From Brachyspira hampsonii (GTDB lineage Bacteria > Spirochaetota > Brachyspiria > Brachyspirales > Brachyspiraceae), in NCBI RefSeq assembly GCF_001746205.1, contig NZ_MDCO01000012.1:496001-560000 (forward strand): a stretch of 64,000 nucleotides of DNA, given 5' to 3'. Below are positions 9,764 through 17,932 of this stretch, in pieces (the stretch's first letter is position 1; the number at the start of each line of letters is the position of its first letter). The position numbers and the translations under genes are program-made. Under the pieces are notes generated by a model, which searched no databases, was not told the origin of the DNA, and saw only the letters and a program-made list of their open reading frames with translations.

Positions 9764-10645
9764 ATGGTTAATTTGAATATAAATCAAGCAGTAATAAATT
9801 ATGCTAAACAATTAGAAAAAATCAATGATGATTATAAAGTGTCTTATATTGAGTCACAGACTATCATAATGCATTCTTTAAATATGAATAAAATAAAGTT
9901 AATATCCGAAGGACTTAGAGAATTAACTGAAGAGGAAATAAATATAATAGATAGTTTTATAAAAAGAAGATTAAATTATGAGCCTATATCATACATTACA
10001 AATAAAAAAGAGTTTTACGGTTTTTGTTTTTATGTTGATAATAATGTGCTTATACCAAGACCGGAAACTGAAGAGCTTATCGACTTGGTATTAGATTATA
10101 CAAATGATAAAGATAATATTTCAATATGCGATATTGGTTCAGGAAGCGGAAATATACCTTTAACATTAAAAAAATTATTTTTAGAGCAGAATAAAAATAT
10201 TGATATTACAGCTATTGAAATAAGTAATGGTGCTTTTGAAGTTATAAAGAAAAATGCTTTAAATATATTGGGAGATGAAAGATTAATAAATATAATAAAT
10301 GCAGATGCTTTGGAGTTTATACCTAAGAGAAAATTTGATATAATAGTTTCAAATGCTCCTTATGTAGCTTTAAAAGATAAAGATTCACTTCAAAAAGATT
10401 TGGAGTTTGAGCCTCAAAATGCTCTATATTCCGGACTTGACGGACTTGATTTTTACAAAAGTTTTTTAAGTATTATAGAAAGATATTTAAAAGATGATGG
10501 GGCTTTCTTTTTTGAAATAGGCTGTAATCAGGGGAAGGCATTGGCTGATATATGTCATTCTTTTAATATAAAAAATGCATTAGTAAAAAAAGATTTAAAC
10601 GGAAAAGATAGATTTCTTGTTTGTTATAATATAAAGAACTCTTAA
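9764..10645 (+). CDS. prmC: Release factor glutamine methyltransferase (PrmC/HemK)
   Basis: 293 residues. The N-terminal helical domain is followed by the hinge ISYITNKKEFYG and IPRPETEEL. The SAM-binding motif is ICDIGSGSGNIPL. The active-site motif, almost always NPPY in this family, reads NAPY (N197-A198-P199-Y200); the context SNAPYVALKD otherwise fits. PrmC methylates the glutamine of the GGQ loop of RF1 and RF2. Alanine for the first proline is unusual but need not abolish function, because the Asn and Tyr contacts remain. It is followed after 31 bases by the McrB-N-like gene, probably in one operon. Confidence 0.92.
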   Translation: MVNLNINQAVINYAKQLEKINDDYKVSYIESQTIIMHSLNMNKIKLISEGLRELTEEEINIIDSFIKRRLNYEPISYITNKKEFYGFCFYVDNNVLIPRPETEELIDLVLDYTNDKDNISICDIGSGSGNIPLTLKKLFLEQNKNIDITAIEISNGAFEVIKKNALNILGDERLINIINADALEFIPKRKFDIIVSNAPYVALKDKDSLQKDLEFEPQNALYSGLDGLDFYKSFLSIIERYLKDDGAFFFEIGCNQGKALADICHSFNIKNALVKKDLNGKDRFLVCYNIKNS

Positions 10646-10676
10646 TTTTATATATAAGTTTTAAGGAGAATAATAT

Positions 10677-11087
10677 ATGCAGTATGTTAAATTTGGAAGC
10701 AGGAGAGGCGAGCATGGAGATATTAAACTTTTGGATATATTCTATAGACATAATATTGTATTTGCTGAAGTGAAAGCTGGGGCAGAAAAAGTAAGAGAGA
10801 AAAAGTTTTTAAAAGGTACTAAGATAATGATAGCAGATGGTTTAACTGCTGTTGCCGTTGCTGAGGCTTTGACTGATTCTGATTCTCTTGATAATTTTAA
10901 TATTAAATTCAATAAAAATGAAATTGAGAGAGTTAATATTTCTGATTGGGTAATAGCTGCTAAAGTTAAAATATATAAATTAAAAGAAGAAGATTATTTT
11001 CCAACTACAATAGGTAAATTCTATCATATAAAAAATAAAGAAAAAATGAAATTAATAGATGAATTATTAGAAAAATATTCAAATTAA
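10677..11087 (+). CDS. Free-standing homologue of the McrB N-terminal domain
   Basis: 136 residues, with AAGGAG 8 bases before the ATG. Read against the first ~148 residues of the McrB-like protein at 60283-62286, it matches throughout. YVKFGSRRGE pairs with YVYFGSKWGD, FLKGTKIMIADGLTAVAV with YIKKGTKIVIAEGIKVKAV, EALTDSDSL with IALSDSITL, AAKVKIYKL with CVKAKLYKL, and the end LIDELLEKYSN with NIDKLLKKYSGN. No ATPase or nuclease domain follows. In McrB proteins the N-terminal region recognises the DNA target, so this may be a solo DNA- or ligand-sensing module. It could also be a decoy, a regulator of McrBC, or a relic. It shares an operon with prmC. No named family is assigned. Confidence 0.8.
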   Translation: MQYVKFGSRRGEHGDIKLLDIFYRHNIVFAEVKAGAEKVREKKFLKGTKIMIADGLTAVAVAEALTDSDSLDNFNIKFNKNEIERVNISDWVIAAKVKIYKLKEEDYFPTTIGKFYHIKNKEKMKLIDELLEKYSN

Positions 11088-11287
11088 TATTAAATATATA
11101 TTTCATTTTATCTAAAAAGTAATTCTGAATTTGTTTAATGATTTTTCATTTTCTACAAAACTATATAAAAATTAAATTTTTTTAATAAAAATTCAAAAAA
11201 ATTACATGTATCCGTATTGTATATAGTATTCAATTAATATAAAATTATGGTTCATTTTAAAATTTTATTTAAAGGAGTTTACAAAAA

Positions 11288-13003
11288 GTGAACAAAAAAA
11301 CATTATTACCAATCATTTTACTAATTTTATCTTTTATTGTAATCGGTTGTAATGGCGGAAGTAAATATGCTGATACTGTAATAACCGGTACAATATACAC
11401 ATCTGAAACTAATCAGAAAATAGTGAATGCTATCGCTATTAAAGATGGTGTATACCAATATGTCGGAGATGAAGAAGGAGTAAAAGAGTTTATAGGTGAT
11501 AATACCGAAGTTATTAATTTAGAAAGCGGTATGGCAATGCCTAGTTTTTTTGAAGCTCATGCACATGCTGAGTTAGGTGGTATAGGTAAATTATACCAAG
11601 TAGAATTATATGATGGAAAGTCTATGCAGGATTATGAGAGAATAGTTTCAAATTTCCTTGCTGAACATGAGGGTTTGAAAATATTGAGAGGTTCAGGATG
11701 GGGTAATGGATATACTCCTAAAAACGGACCTACTAAAGATGTTCTTGATAGAATTTCTACAGAAATTCCTATAGTATTAACATCACAGGATTATCATTCT
11801 ATATGGGTAAACTCTAAAGCTATGGAAATTGCTGGAGTAGATGCTGATACTCCAGATGTTGAAGGCGGAGTGATAGAAAGAGATCCTGTTACTAAAGAAC
11901 CTACAGGAACTTTCAGAGAAAAAGCTCAGGATTTGATATTGGCTAAATTGCCTGATTATTCTATAGAAGAATATAAAAATGGAATACTATCATATCAAGA
12001 TGAAGCTTTATCTTATGGAGTTACATCTATATTCAATCCTTTATTGAATATGAACTCAGATGGTAAAAATTTATTTTCTGCTTTAAATGAACTTGATAAA
12101 AGCGGAGATTTAAAATTAACTTATTTTTCAGGCTATCAGGTATTAGCAGATAATGACCCTATATCAAATTTAAATGTAATAGCTGATTTGAAAAAACAAG
12201 CTAATGGAAATAAATTTAAGCTTACAACAGTAAAATTATTTGCTGATGGAGTGGTAGAGGGTAAGACTGCTTACTTACTTGAGGATTATGCTTCTGATCC
12301 CGGATTTAGAAGTGTAGGATTATGGGAGCAGGACTTTATGAATGAAGTATGTTTGAAAGCTGAAGAGTTAGGGCTTCAAATACATATACATTCTATAGGA
12401 GATGCAGCGGCAAGACTTTCTATAAATGCCCTTGATTATGTACAAAAACAAACAGGTGCCGCTAATAAAAGACATGCTATAACACATTTGCAAGTAGTTA
12501 ACAAAGATGATATAAAAAGAATGGGAGAATTAAATATAGTTGCTGTTACAAACCCTTATTGGTTTTTTAAAGAAGATGGATATTATTATGAATTAGAACT
12601 TCCTTATTTAGGAGAAGAAAGAGCTAGTAAAGAATATCCTATGAAAGACTTATTTGATGCAGGATGTGTAGTATCACTTGCAAGCGATTATCCTGTAACA
12701 GTTCCTCCTAGACCTTTAGACGGCATACAGATTGGTGCTACAAGAATGAATTTAGAAGGAGAAGCTGAATCATTACTTGGGGAAGATCAAATAGTAAGTG
12801 TTGAACAGATGATGGATTCTGCCACAATAAATGGTGCTTATCAGAATTTTGCTGAAGATACTTTGGGTTCTATCAAAGTAGGAAAGAAAGCAGATTTTAT
12901 AATATTGGATCAAAATATACTTGAGATAGTGCCTACAGATATTACAAAAACTAAAGTATTAAAAACTTATATAGATGGAAAATTAGTTTATCAGGCAGAA
13001 TAA
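11288..13003 (+). CDS. Amidohydrolase family lipoprotein (YtcJ-like)
   Basis: 571 residues, starting at GTG with AAAGGAG about 11 bases upstream. A lipoprotein signal ends in FIVIGC, giving an N-terminal Cys21, so the enzyme is tethered to a membrane. The body is an Amidohydro_3 TIM-barrel metal-dependent hydrolase: N-terminal beta-sandwich (ADTVITGTIYT), metal motif EAHAHAELG in place of the usual HxH, IHSIGDAA, ITHLQVV, then SDYPVTVPP, and the closing GKKADFIILDQN. YtcJ relatives hydrolyse cyclic amides or N-acyl compounds; the substrate here is unknown. It stands alone, with a long AT-rich upstream region and a terminator downstream. Confidence 0.87.
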   Translation: MNKKTLLPIILLILSFIVIGCNGGSKYADTVITGTIYTSETNQKIVNAIAIKDGVYQYVGDEEGVKEFIGDNTEVINLESGMAMPSFFEAHAHAELGGIGKLYQVELYDGKSMQDYERIVSNFLAEHEGLKILRGSGWGNGYTPKNGPTKDVLDRISTEIPIVLTSQDYHSIWVNSKAMEIAGVDADTPDVEGGVIERDPVTKEPTGTFREKAQDLILAKLPDYSIEEYKNGILSYQDEALSYGVTSIFNPLLNMNSDGKNLFSALNELDKSGDLKLTYFSGYQVLADNDPISNLNVIADLKKQANGNKFKLTTVKLFADGVVEGKTAYLLEDYASDPGFRSVGLWEQDFMNEVCLKAEELGLQIHIHSIGDAAARLSINALDYVQKQTGAANKRHAITHLQVVNKDDIKRMGELNIVAVTNPYWFFKEDGYYYELELPYLGEERASKEYPMKDLFDAGCVVSLASDYPVTVPPRPLDGIQIGATRMNLEGEAESLLGEDQIVSVEQMMDSATINGAYQNFAEDTLGSIKVGKKADFIILDQNILEIVPTDITKTKVLKTYIDGKLVYQAE

Positions 13004-13024
13004 TCTATTTTTATTTAATAAAAA

Positions 13025-13058
13025 AGCCCCGTTTTATTTATTAAAATAATTCGGGGTT
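13025..13058. terminator. Hairpin terminator after the amidohydrolase gene
   Basis: AGCCCC pairs with GGGGTT, extended by TTTTATTTA/TAAAATA pairing across the loop. A run of A's precedes it (a T tract on the minus strand) and T's follow 4 bases after. It probably serves both this gene and the opposing small ORF and HAD gene. Confidence 0.75.
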
Positions 13059-13140
13059 ATTCTTTTTTTCCTCTTAATTTATCGAATAAACTTACTATAC
13101 CTGCTATAATCAGACCGATTATACAAAATATTCCTCACAT
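13057..13140 (-). pseudogene. Small hydrophobic peptide ORF with TGA at codon 2
   Basis: A 28-codon frame on the minus strand has AAGGAG five or six bases before ATG. Codon 2 is TGA; the rest reads GIFCIIGLIIAGIVSL then FDKLRGKKE before TAA. That is a one-helix hydrophobic segment with a basic tail, typical of small membrane peptides or type I toxins. The good ribosome-binding site and clean amphipathic layout suggest a gene that lost or recodes its second codon (TGG or TGT would be one change away). It could be chance. No selenocysteine element is evident. Confidence 0.35.
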
Positions 13141-13198
13141 AAATGCTCCTTATATTCTTTATTTAATTATACCCTAATAAAGTATTAAAATCAATATC

Positions 13199-13960
13199 TT
13201 ATAACTCTTTATAAATAATATCAGAAATAAAATTAAAATATTTATTTGTTATAGATTTAATTCTTTTATTAGCATCCATCTGTATATAGCCGTCATATTT
13301 TTTTATCATTTCTATATCATTGTTGGAATCGCCTGCAGTTATTATTTTTTCTACATTATTATTTTTATTTAATAGTCTATATACAAAATCAACTCCATTC
13401 GCTTTATTAACTGTATTTTTTACTATATCAATAGTTCTAATATTAGCATAAGCTGTTACTTCTTCAAATTCTTTATTAATAATATTTGCCGTTATTTCAG
13501 TAGTTTCAGCATTAGGAGTCATTTTATTTATTTGTATAATATTTTTTACGGTTTCTATTTGCTCTATATCTATCTTTTTATCAACTCTAAAAGGAAGTAT
13601 ATCATTTCCATCTTTTGATTTTACAGATATTAAATAATTATCATTTACTATTTCTACTGTACCGCCGAATTTTTCATGCAGAAATCTTATTACTTTATAT
13701 GACACTTTATCATCAAAAGCATCTTTAAATATCATTTCTTTTTTATTATTGAATACTAAAGCTCCGTTATTGGCTATCAAATAATCGAATTCCAATCCAT
13801 GCCTTTCAATATGTTCAAATATAGAAAATTTATTTCTTCCTGTTGCAATAATAAATAGGTTTCCAGCTTCTCGCCATTTTTTTATAGCATCAAAAACACT
13901 TTCATCAATTTTTTCATAAATATAAATAGTCATATCATAATCACTAAAAAACAATTTCAT
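13199..13960 (-). CDS. HAD-superfamily hydrolase, Cof type
   Basis: 253 residues. HAD motif I is FFSDYDMTIY (Asp7 nucleophile, Asp9), motif II is the Thr in IIATGRNK, the Cof-type cap lies between, and motif IV is AGDSNNDIEMI. These cytoplasmic phosphatases hydrolyse sugar phosphates, phosphorylated cofactors or flavins, with broad overlapping substrates, so none is assigned. Motif III lysine is probably in NKANGVDFVYRLL. It lies 43 bases downstream of the LD-carboxypeptidase gene on the minus strand, and the two may be co-transcribed. Confidence 0.88.
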   Translation of the reverse strand: MKLFFSDYDMTIYIYEKIDESVFDAIKKWREAGNLFIIATGRNKFSIFEHIERHGLEFDYLIANNGALVFNNKKEMIFKDAFDDKVSYKVIRFLHEKFGGTVEIVNDNYLISVKSKDGNDILPFRVDKKIDIEQIETVKNIIQINKMTPNAETTEITANIINKEFEEVTAYANIRTIDIVKNTVNKANGVDFVYRLLNKNNNVEKIITAGDSNNDIEMIKKYDGYIQMDANKRIKSITNKYFNFISDIIYKEL

Positions 13961-14002
13961 AATAACTCTCTTATTTCTATTTGAATTTTTTATTGTTCTT
14001 TT

Positions 14003-14959
14003 TTAAATCAGTACATTTTCTAATGTTTCAAAACTTTTATTTTCAGCATCAATCTTTACCATAGCACCATGTGCAATAGTGAGTTTAGTTTTACCATGTC
14101 CGCATTTTACATTTGTAAGTACAGGTATATTTAAATTGCTGAATCTTTCTATTATAGTTTCTTTGGCAGTTCTAAATCCTGTTTCTTTTTCTCCTTCAAG
14201 CAAATCGCAGTTTTCAAAATCACCAACTACAATTCCTCTTATAGATTTGCCTATTTCTTTTGAATTAAATATAGCAGATATAATTCTATCAATCTTATAA
14301 GGTTTTTCATCTACTTCTTCTATATATAATATATAATCCTTATTTAATTTCGGAAAATATTCTGTGCCGAAACTAGACATCATGACAATGAAGTTCCCGC
14401 CTATTAATATTCCTTCTGCTTTTCCATCATTTCCATAAGATATGCTTTCAAATTCTGATCCGTCAGGATTTTTATAAATTATTTTTTCTTTACTCTCTAA
14501 AACATCAAACATATTATTCAATGAGGCTTCATCAAATGATTTTCCTTTTATCATATCTATGCTTACCATTGGGGCATGAAAGGTAATGAGTTTTGTTTTT
14601 TCATAAAAAGCCAAATGAAAAGAAGTTATATCGCTGTAGCCTGCAAATATTTTATTATTGCTTTTTATGATATCGTAATTTAACTTATCAAGTATTCTAA
14701 CTGCACCGTATCCGCCTCTTGAACATATTATTGCATCAACTTTATCGTCTTTAAAGAAATTATTTAAGTCTTCAGCCCTTGCCTCATCATTTCCGCCGTA
14801 TCCATTATAATTATCAAATACATGTTTTGATAATTTTATCTTGTATCCTCTGCTTTCTAAATATTCTATTCCCTCATAGAGTTTATTTTTAGGGCATGCA
14901 CTTGAAGGAGTTATTATGCCTATAGTATTTCCTTTTTCTAATCTTTTTGGCTTTATCAT
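14003..14959 (-). CDS. LD-carboxypeptidase (peptidase S66, LdcA/MccF family)
   Basis: 318 residues, the usual S66 length. The N-terminus is TIGIITPSS; the conserved SRGGYGAVRIL precedes the nucleophile motif GYSDITSFH (Ser109). The catalytic Glu/His part includes ILYIEEVDEKPYKIDR and the terminal GHGKTKLTIAHGA. LdcA cleaves the terminal D-Ala from murein tetrapeptides during cell-wall recycling; MccF relatives inactivate microcin C. Sequence alone does not separate these, but a chromosomal gene among housekeeping genes favours wall recycling. It begins 10 bases after the yjbQ stop on the minus strand, so the two form an operon. Confidence 0.9.
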   Translation of the reverse strand: MIKPKRLEKGNTIGIITPSSACPKNKLYEGIEYLESRGYKIKLSKHVFDNYNGYGGNDEARAEDLNNFFKDDKVDAIICSRGGYGAVRILDKLNYDIIKSNNKIFAGYSDITSFHLAFYEKTKLITFHAPMVSIDMIKGKSFDEASLNNMFDVLESKEKIIYKNPDGSEFESISYGNDGKAEGILIGGNFIVMMSSFGTEYFPKLNKDYILYIEEVDEKPYKIDRIISAIFNSKEIGKSIRGIVVGDFENCDLLEGEKETGFRTAKETIIERFSNLNIPVLTNVKCGHGKTKLTIAHGAMVKIDAENKSFETLENVLI

Positions 14960-14969
14960 AAAATTAATA

Positions 14970-15386
14970 TCATTCCCCTATAATTTTTATCAATACTCTT
15001 TTCACTCTTTTTCCGTCATATTCTCCATAAAAAATCTGCTCCCAAGTTCCGAAATCAAGTTTGCCGTCTGTAACAGCCACTACAACTTCTCTTCCCATTA
15101 ATTGTCTTTTCATATGAGCGTCGGCATTATCTTCATAGCCATTATGATTATATTGACTATGAGGTTTTTCAGGAGCTAATTTTTCAAGCCATACTTCAAA
15201 ATCCTGATGAAGTCCGCTTTCATCATCATTGATAAATACGCTTGCTGTTATATTCATAGCATTGCATAAAACAAGTCCCTCTTTAATACCGCTTTCATTT
15301 AGGCATTTCTGAACTTCTTGGGTAATATTCATATATCCTCTTCTTTTTGGATAATTTATTTCTAAAACTTTTCTGTAAGATTTCAT
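14970..15386 (-). CDS. YjbQ/UPF0047 family protein
   Basis: 138 residues, the family length. Conserved features are the [18 protein letters not shown] strand, [18 protein letters not shown], and the C-terminal [19 protein letters not shown]. YjbQ-like proteins are small trimeric, metal-binding proteins; some have weak thiamin-phosphate synthase activity, and the true role is unclear. AAGGAG lies 7-8 bases before the ATG. First gene of a likely yjbQ - LD-carboxypeptidase - HAD operon. Confidence 0.92.
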   Translation of the reverse strand: MKSYRKVLEINYPKRRGYMNITQEVQKCLNESGIKEGLVLCNAMNITASVFINDDESGLHQDFEVWLEKLAPEKPHSQYNHNGYEDNADAHMKRQLMGREVVVAVTDGKLDFGTWEQIFYGEYDGKRVKRVLIKIIGE

Positions 15387-15853
15387 TTCATTCTCCTTAA
15401 AAATATTACTACCATAATATAGTAAAATATTGAGTATGACAAGTTTTTTAATGCATAGTTATTGAATATTTTATTGTATAATAGTGTTATTTATAATAAA
15501 TTTACAAAATCTATATATTTTTAAATTATAATAAATAATTTAGTAAAGAAAAATAATAAAGTTATGATATATTTGTTTATTTTTTTTATAAAAATTAAAA
15601 AAATGTTTTTATTTTTAAAAAAATATGCAATAAGTATTGAATAATGTAATGAATTTTGATAAAATAATATGAAATATTTGATTTGTATGATATTATATAT
15701 TTTAATTATATTAATGTTTGTTTAATAAAACTTTTTTCTATAATATTGCTGAATAATTAAATTTATTTAGCATATTTTAGCTATTAATATTCTTATTTTT
15801 AAGAATTTTAATAAATATAAAATAAGTATAAAAATAATTTTAGGAGATAACTT
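15387..15853. other. AT-rich intergenic region upstream of the surface-protein gene
   Basis: About 470 bases, nearly all A and T, with no ORF or RNA gene that I can support. It lies between divergent genes and must hold promoters for both. The only clear element is the ribosome-binding site TAGGAGAT before the ATG at 15854. I could not pick out a convincing -35/-10 pair. Confidence 0.6.
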
Positions 15854-17235
15854 ATGAAGAAAGTTAGCAAAAAAGTAAAGTTCCTAGCAGCAGCATTAGG
15901 TTCTTTATTAATTTCAACATCAGCATTTGCACAATCAGTTGAGGACACTCCTTTTACTTTGAACAATTCAGCAGTAAAAAGAGCAACAGCAGGTCAGTTT
16001 GATACAGACTCTGACAGAGTAAACGCAAAAGACATATTTGATTTGCAAAGATCATTCTTTTCAGCAGGATATTTAGGTAATTTAAATAATACTGCTCAAG
16101 GCGATATTGCTACTGATCCTACAACAGGTAAAATAAATAATGGAATACAAGGATCTTTTGTTGTGGTATGTATTTAGGTTTTGCAGCAGCATACAAATTT
16201 GATGACAGTCTAACTATACAACAGATAAAGACGGAAATATTTCTACTACAAATAATAAATGGACAATAGGCTCAGCAGCAAAATGTAACAGCAGCTTTCA
16301 GAATAAATGATATGGCAGCAGTGCATTATAATTTTCAGTTAACAGGAACTGCTCCATATACTGTAAATCAAACTAAAGATGCAGCAGGAAATAATGACTA
16401 TTATAGTTATACACATAATGGAAGTTGGAGACATGAAATAGCAGCAGCTATCAAATTCGGTGAACATAAATTAACTATACCTGTAAGCATAACTCTTGAT
16501 TTCTACAATACTAAAAGAAAAGGTACTGTGGCTGGAGTGGAAGTTGATGAAGTAACATACAATTCAAATCCAAATGATCCAAATTACGGAGATATGATTT
16601 GGTTAAATTTAAATCCAGAGTTTTTCTTAAGTCTTCCTATGGGACCTATGACAGGCATCAATATGGGACTTGATTTAGAGGCAGGACTTAATAACAATGT
16701 AGGTCAAAATGGTAAAAATGGAACAACTGAATATAAAACTACTCAAAAGGCAGCAAGAGTAAATATAGGTGTTTGGGCTAGCTTCCCTATGGAATGGAGC
16801 TTGGTTAATGATCAGGTATCATTGGCTATGGAGCCTGAGATAGATTTAGTATTTAGTATAAATAATAGAGATAAACTAGAACAAACTATTGGCGGTACAG
16901 CTCAAACAGTTACTAATTATGGAAAGGATATTTTAGCAATTTCTCCAGTAGTTAAACTTCCTATAGGTACATTATGGAGACCTGTTGAATGGTATGAATT
17001 AAGATTCGGTACTGCTTTATTATTAGGTGCTGATATCACTATAGATCAAGCTAAAGATGCAAACGGAAAAGCTAATAAAACTACTACATACAAAACAAGG
17101 TCTGGTATAGCAGGATTCTTTGGTATGGGCTTTATAGTTACAGATGACTTCAATTTAGACTTGTATGCAGAAGCTAGTCAGTTAAGTTTCTTAAATATGA
17201 GCTTCGGCGGTCAATTAACTTACAGATTTAATTAA
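15854..17235 (+). pseudogene. Vsp-like outer-membrane beta-barrel protein, frameshifted
   Basis: A signal peptide (KFLAAALGSLLISTSAFA, cut before QS) is followed by barrel-like alternating strands ending in a phenylalanine-containing C-terminus (SFGGQLTYRFN), as in Brachyspira variable surface (Vsp) proteins. The frame is open to 16177, but the homologous sequence continues in other frames: GMYLGFAAAYKFDDS from 16165, TTDKDGNISTTNNKW from about 16221, then NVTAAFRINDMAAV from 16282 to the stop at 17235. So three indels lie within about 120 bases while the other ~1250 bases are clean. Either a localised mutated patch has silenced it or the assembly is faulty there. An in-frame internal start (16312) could yield only a truncated barrel without signal peptide. 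Confidence 0.75.
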
Positions 17236-17762
17236 TGAGTATAGGAGATAAAAAATTATTATTGATTTTATCTATATTAATGAGCTTATCATTATTTACA
17301 ATGAGCTGTGCTAAAAGTGTAGCTGCTCCTGATAATATTACTGGAATATCTGGAGGAGAAGTTTTAACTAAAGAACAAGCCAAAGTAAAAATAAATTCTG
17401 CTTTAAATAGTTTAGGAAACATTTCTGATGACACATTAAAAACTGGATATTTTGATTTTAGCAGTGGTTCTTTAGGTTTTAATGGTAATCAAAATCCTTA
17501 TGTATTTTATTTAGATTTTAGACAAACATCAGGAAATACTCCCTATGTAAGCCAAGCTGAAATATTGAATAATATTAAGACGGCATTACAATCTTATAAT
17601 GGGGAAGTAATATTGACTCCTGATGCTAATTGGTTTAGTACTCCAGCTAACATTACTTATGGTGATTATGTTTTAGGAGTTTCAATTTCTTCTTTAAATT
17701 ATAATTTACCAGATACAATCAAATATATACATATTTATCTGTATGCAAATTATTGGCAGTAA
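17235..17762 (+). CDS. Lipoprotein of unknown function
   Basis: 175 residues. The lipobox SLFTMSC lies at the end of a hydrophobic N-terminus, giving Cys at about residue 25 followed by AKSVAAPDN. The mature part has GGEVLTKEQAKVKIN, then a beta-rich region with no family I know. Its ATG overlaps the stop of the Vsp-like gene by one base, so translation was probably coupled to it and the two may have acted together at the outer membrane. With the upstream gene broken, its expression may be reduced. A strong terminator follows. Confidence 0.7.
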   Translation: MSIGDKKLLLILSILMSLSLFTMSCAKSVAAPDNITGISGGEVLTKEQAKVKINSALNSLGNISDDTLKTGYFDFSSGSLGFNGNQNPYVFYLDFRQTSGNTPYVSQAEILNNIKTALQSYNGEVILTPDANWFSTPANITYGDYVLGVSISSLNYNLPDTIKYIHIYLYANYWQ

Positions 17763-17792
17763 ATATTAGAATTAATCATATTTTATAAAAAG

Positions 17793-17825
17793 ACCTGCCT
17801 TATTTTATAAGGCGGGTTTTTTATT
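17793..17825 (+). terminator. Terminator after the Vsp-like/lipoprotein pair
   Basis: A 10-bp stem (ACCTGCCTTA / TAAGGCGGGT, one G-T pair), 5-nt loop, then a T-rich tail. It closes the plus-strand unit. The minus-strand radical SAM gene ends about 100 bases further on. Confidence 0.9.
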
Positions 17826-17932
17826 TTTTATAAATAAGAATTAAATAATATAAATACAAAAAATAAAGCAAATATTAAAAAGTTATTCTATAAATTAAAT
17901 ATTCAAAAATATGATAAATAAAAAATCAAATG

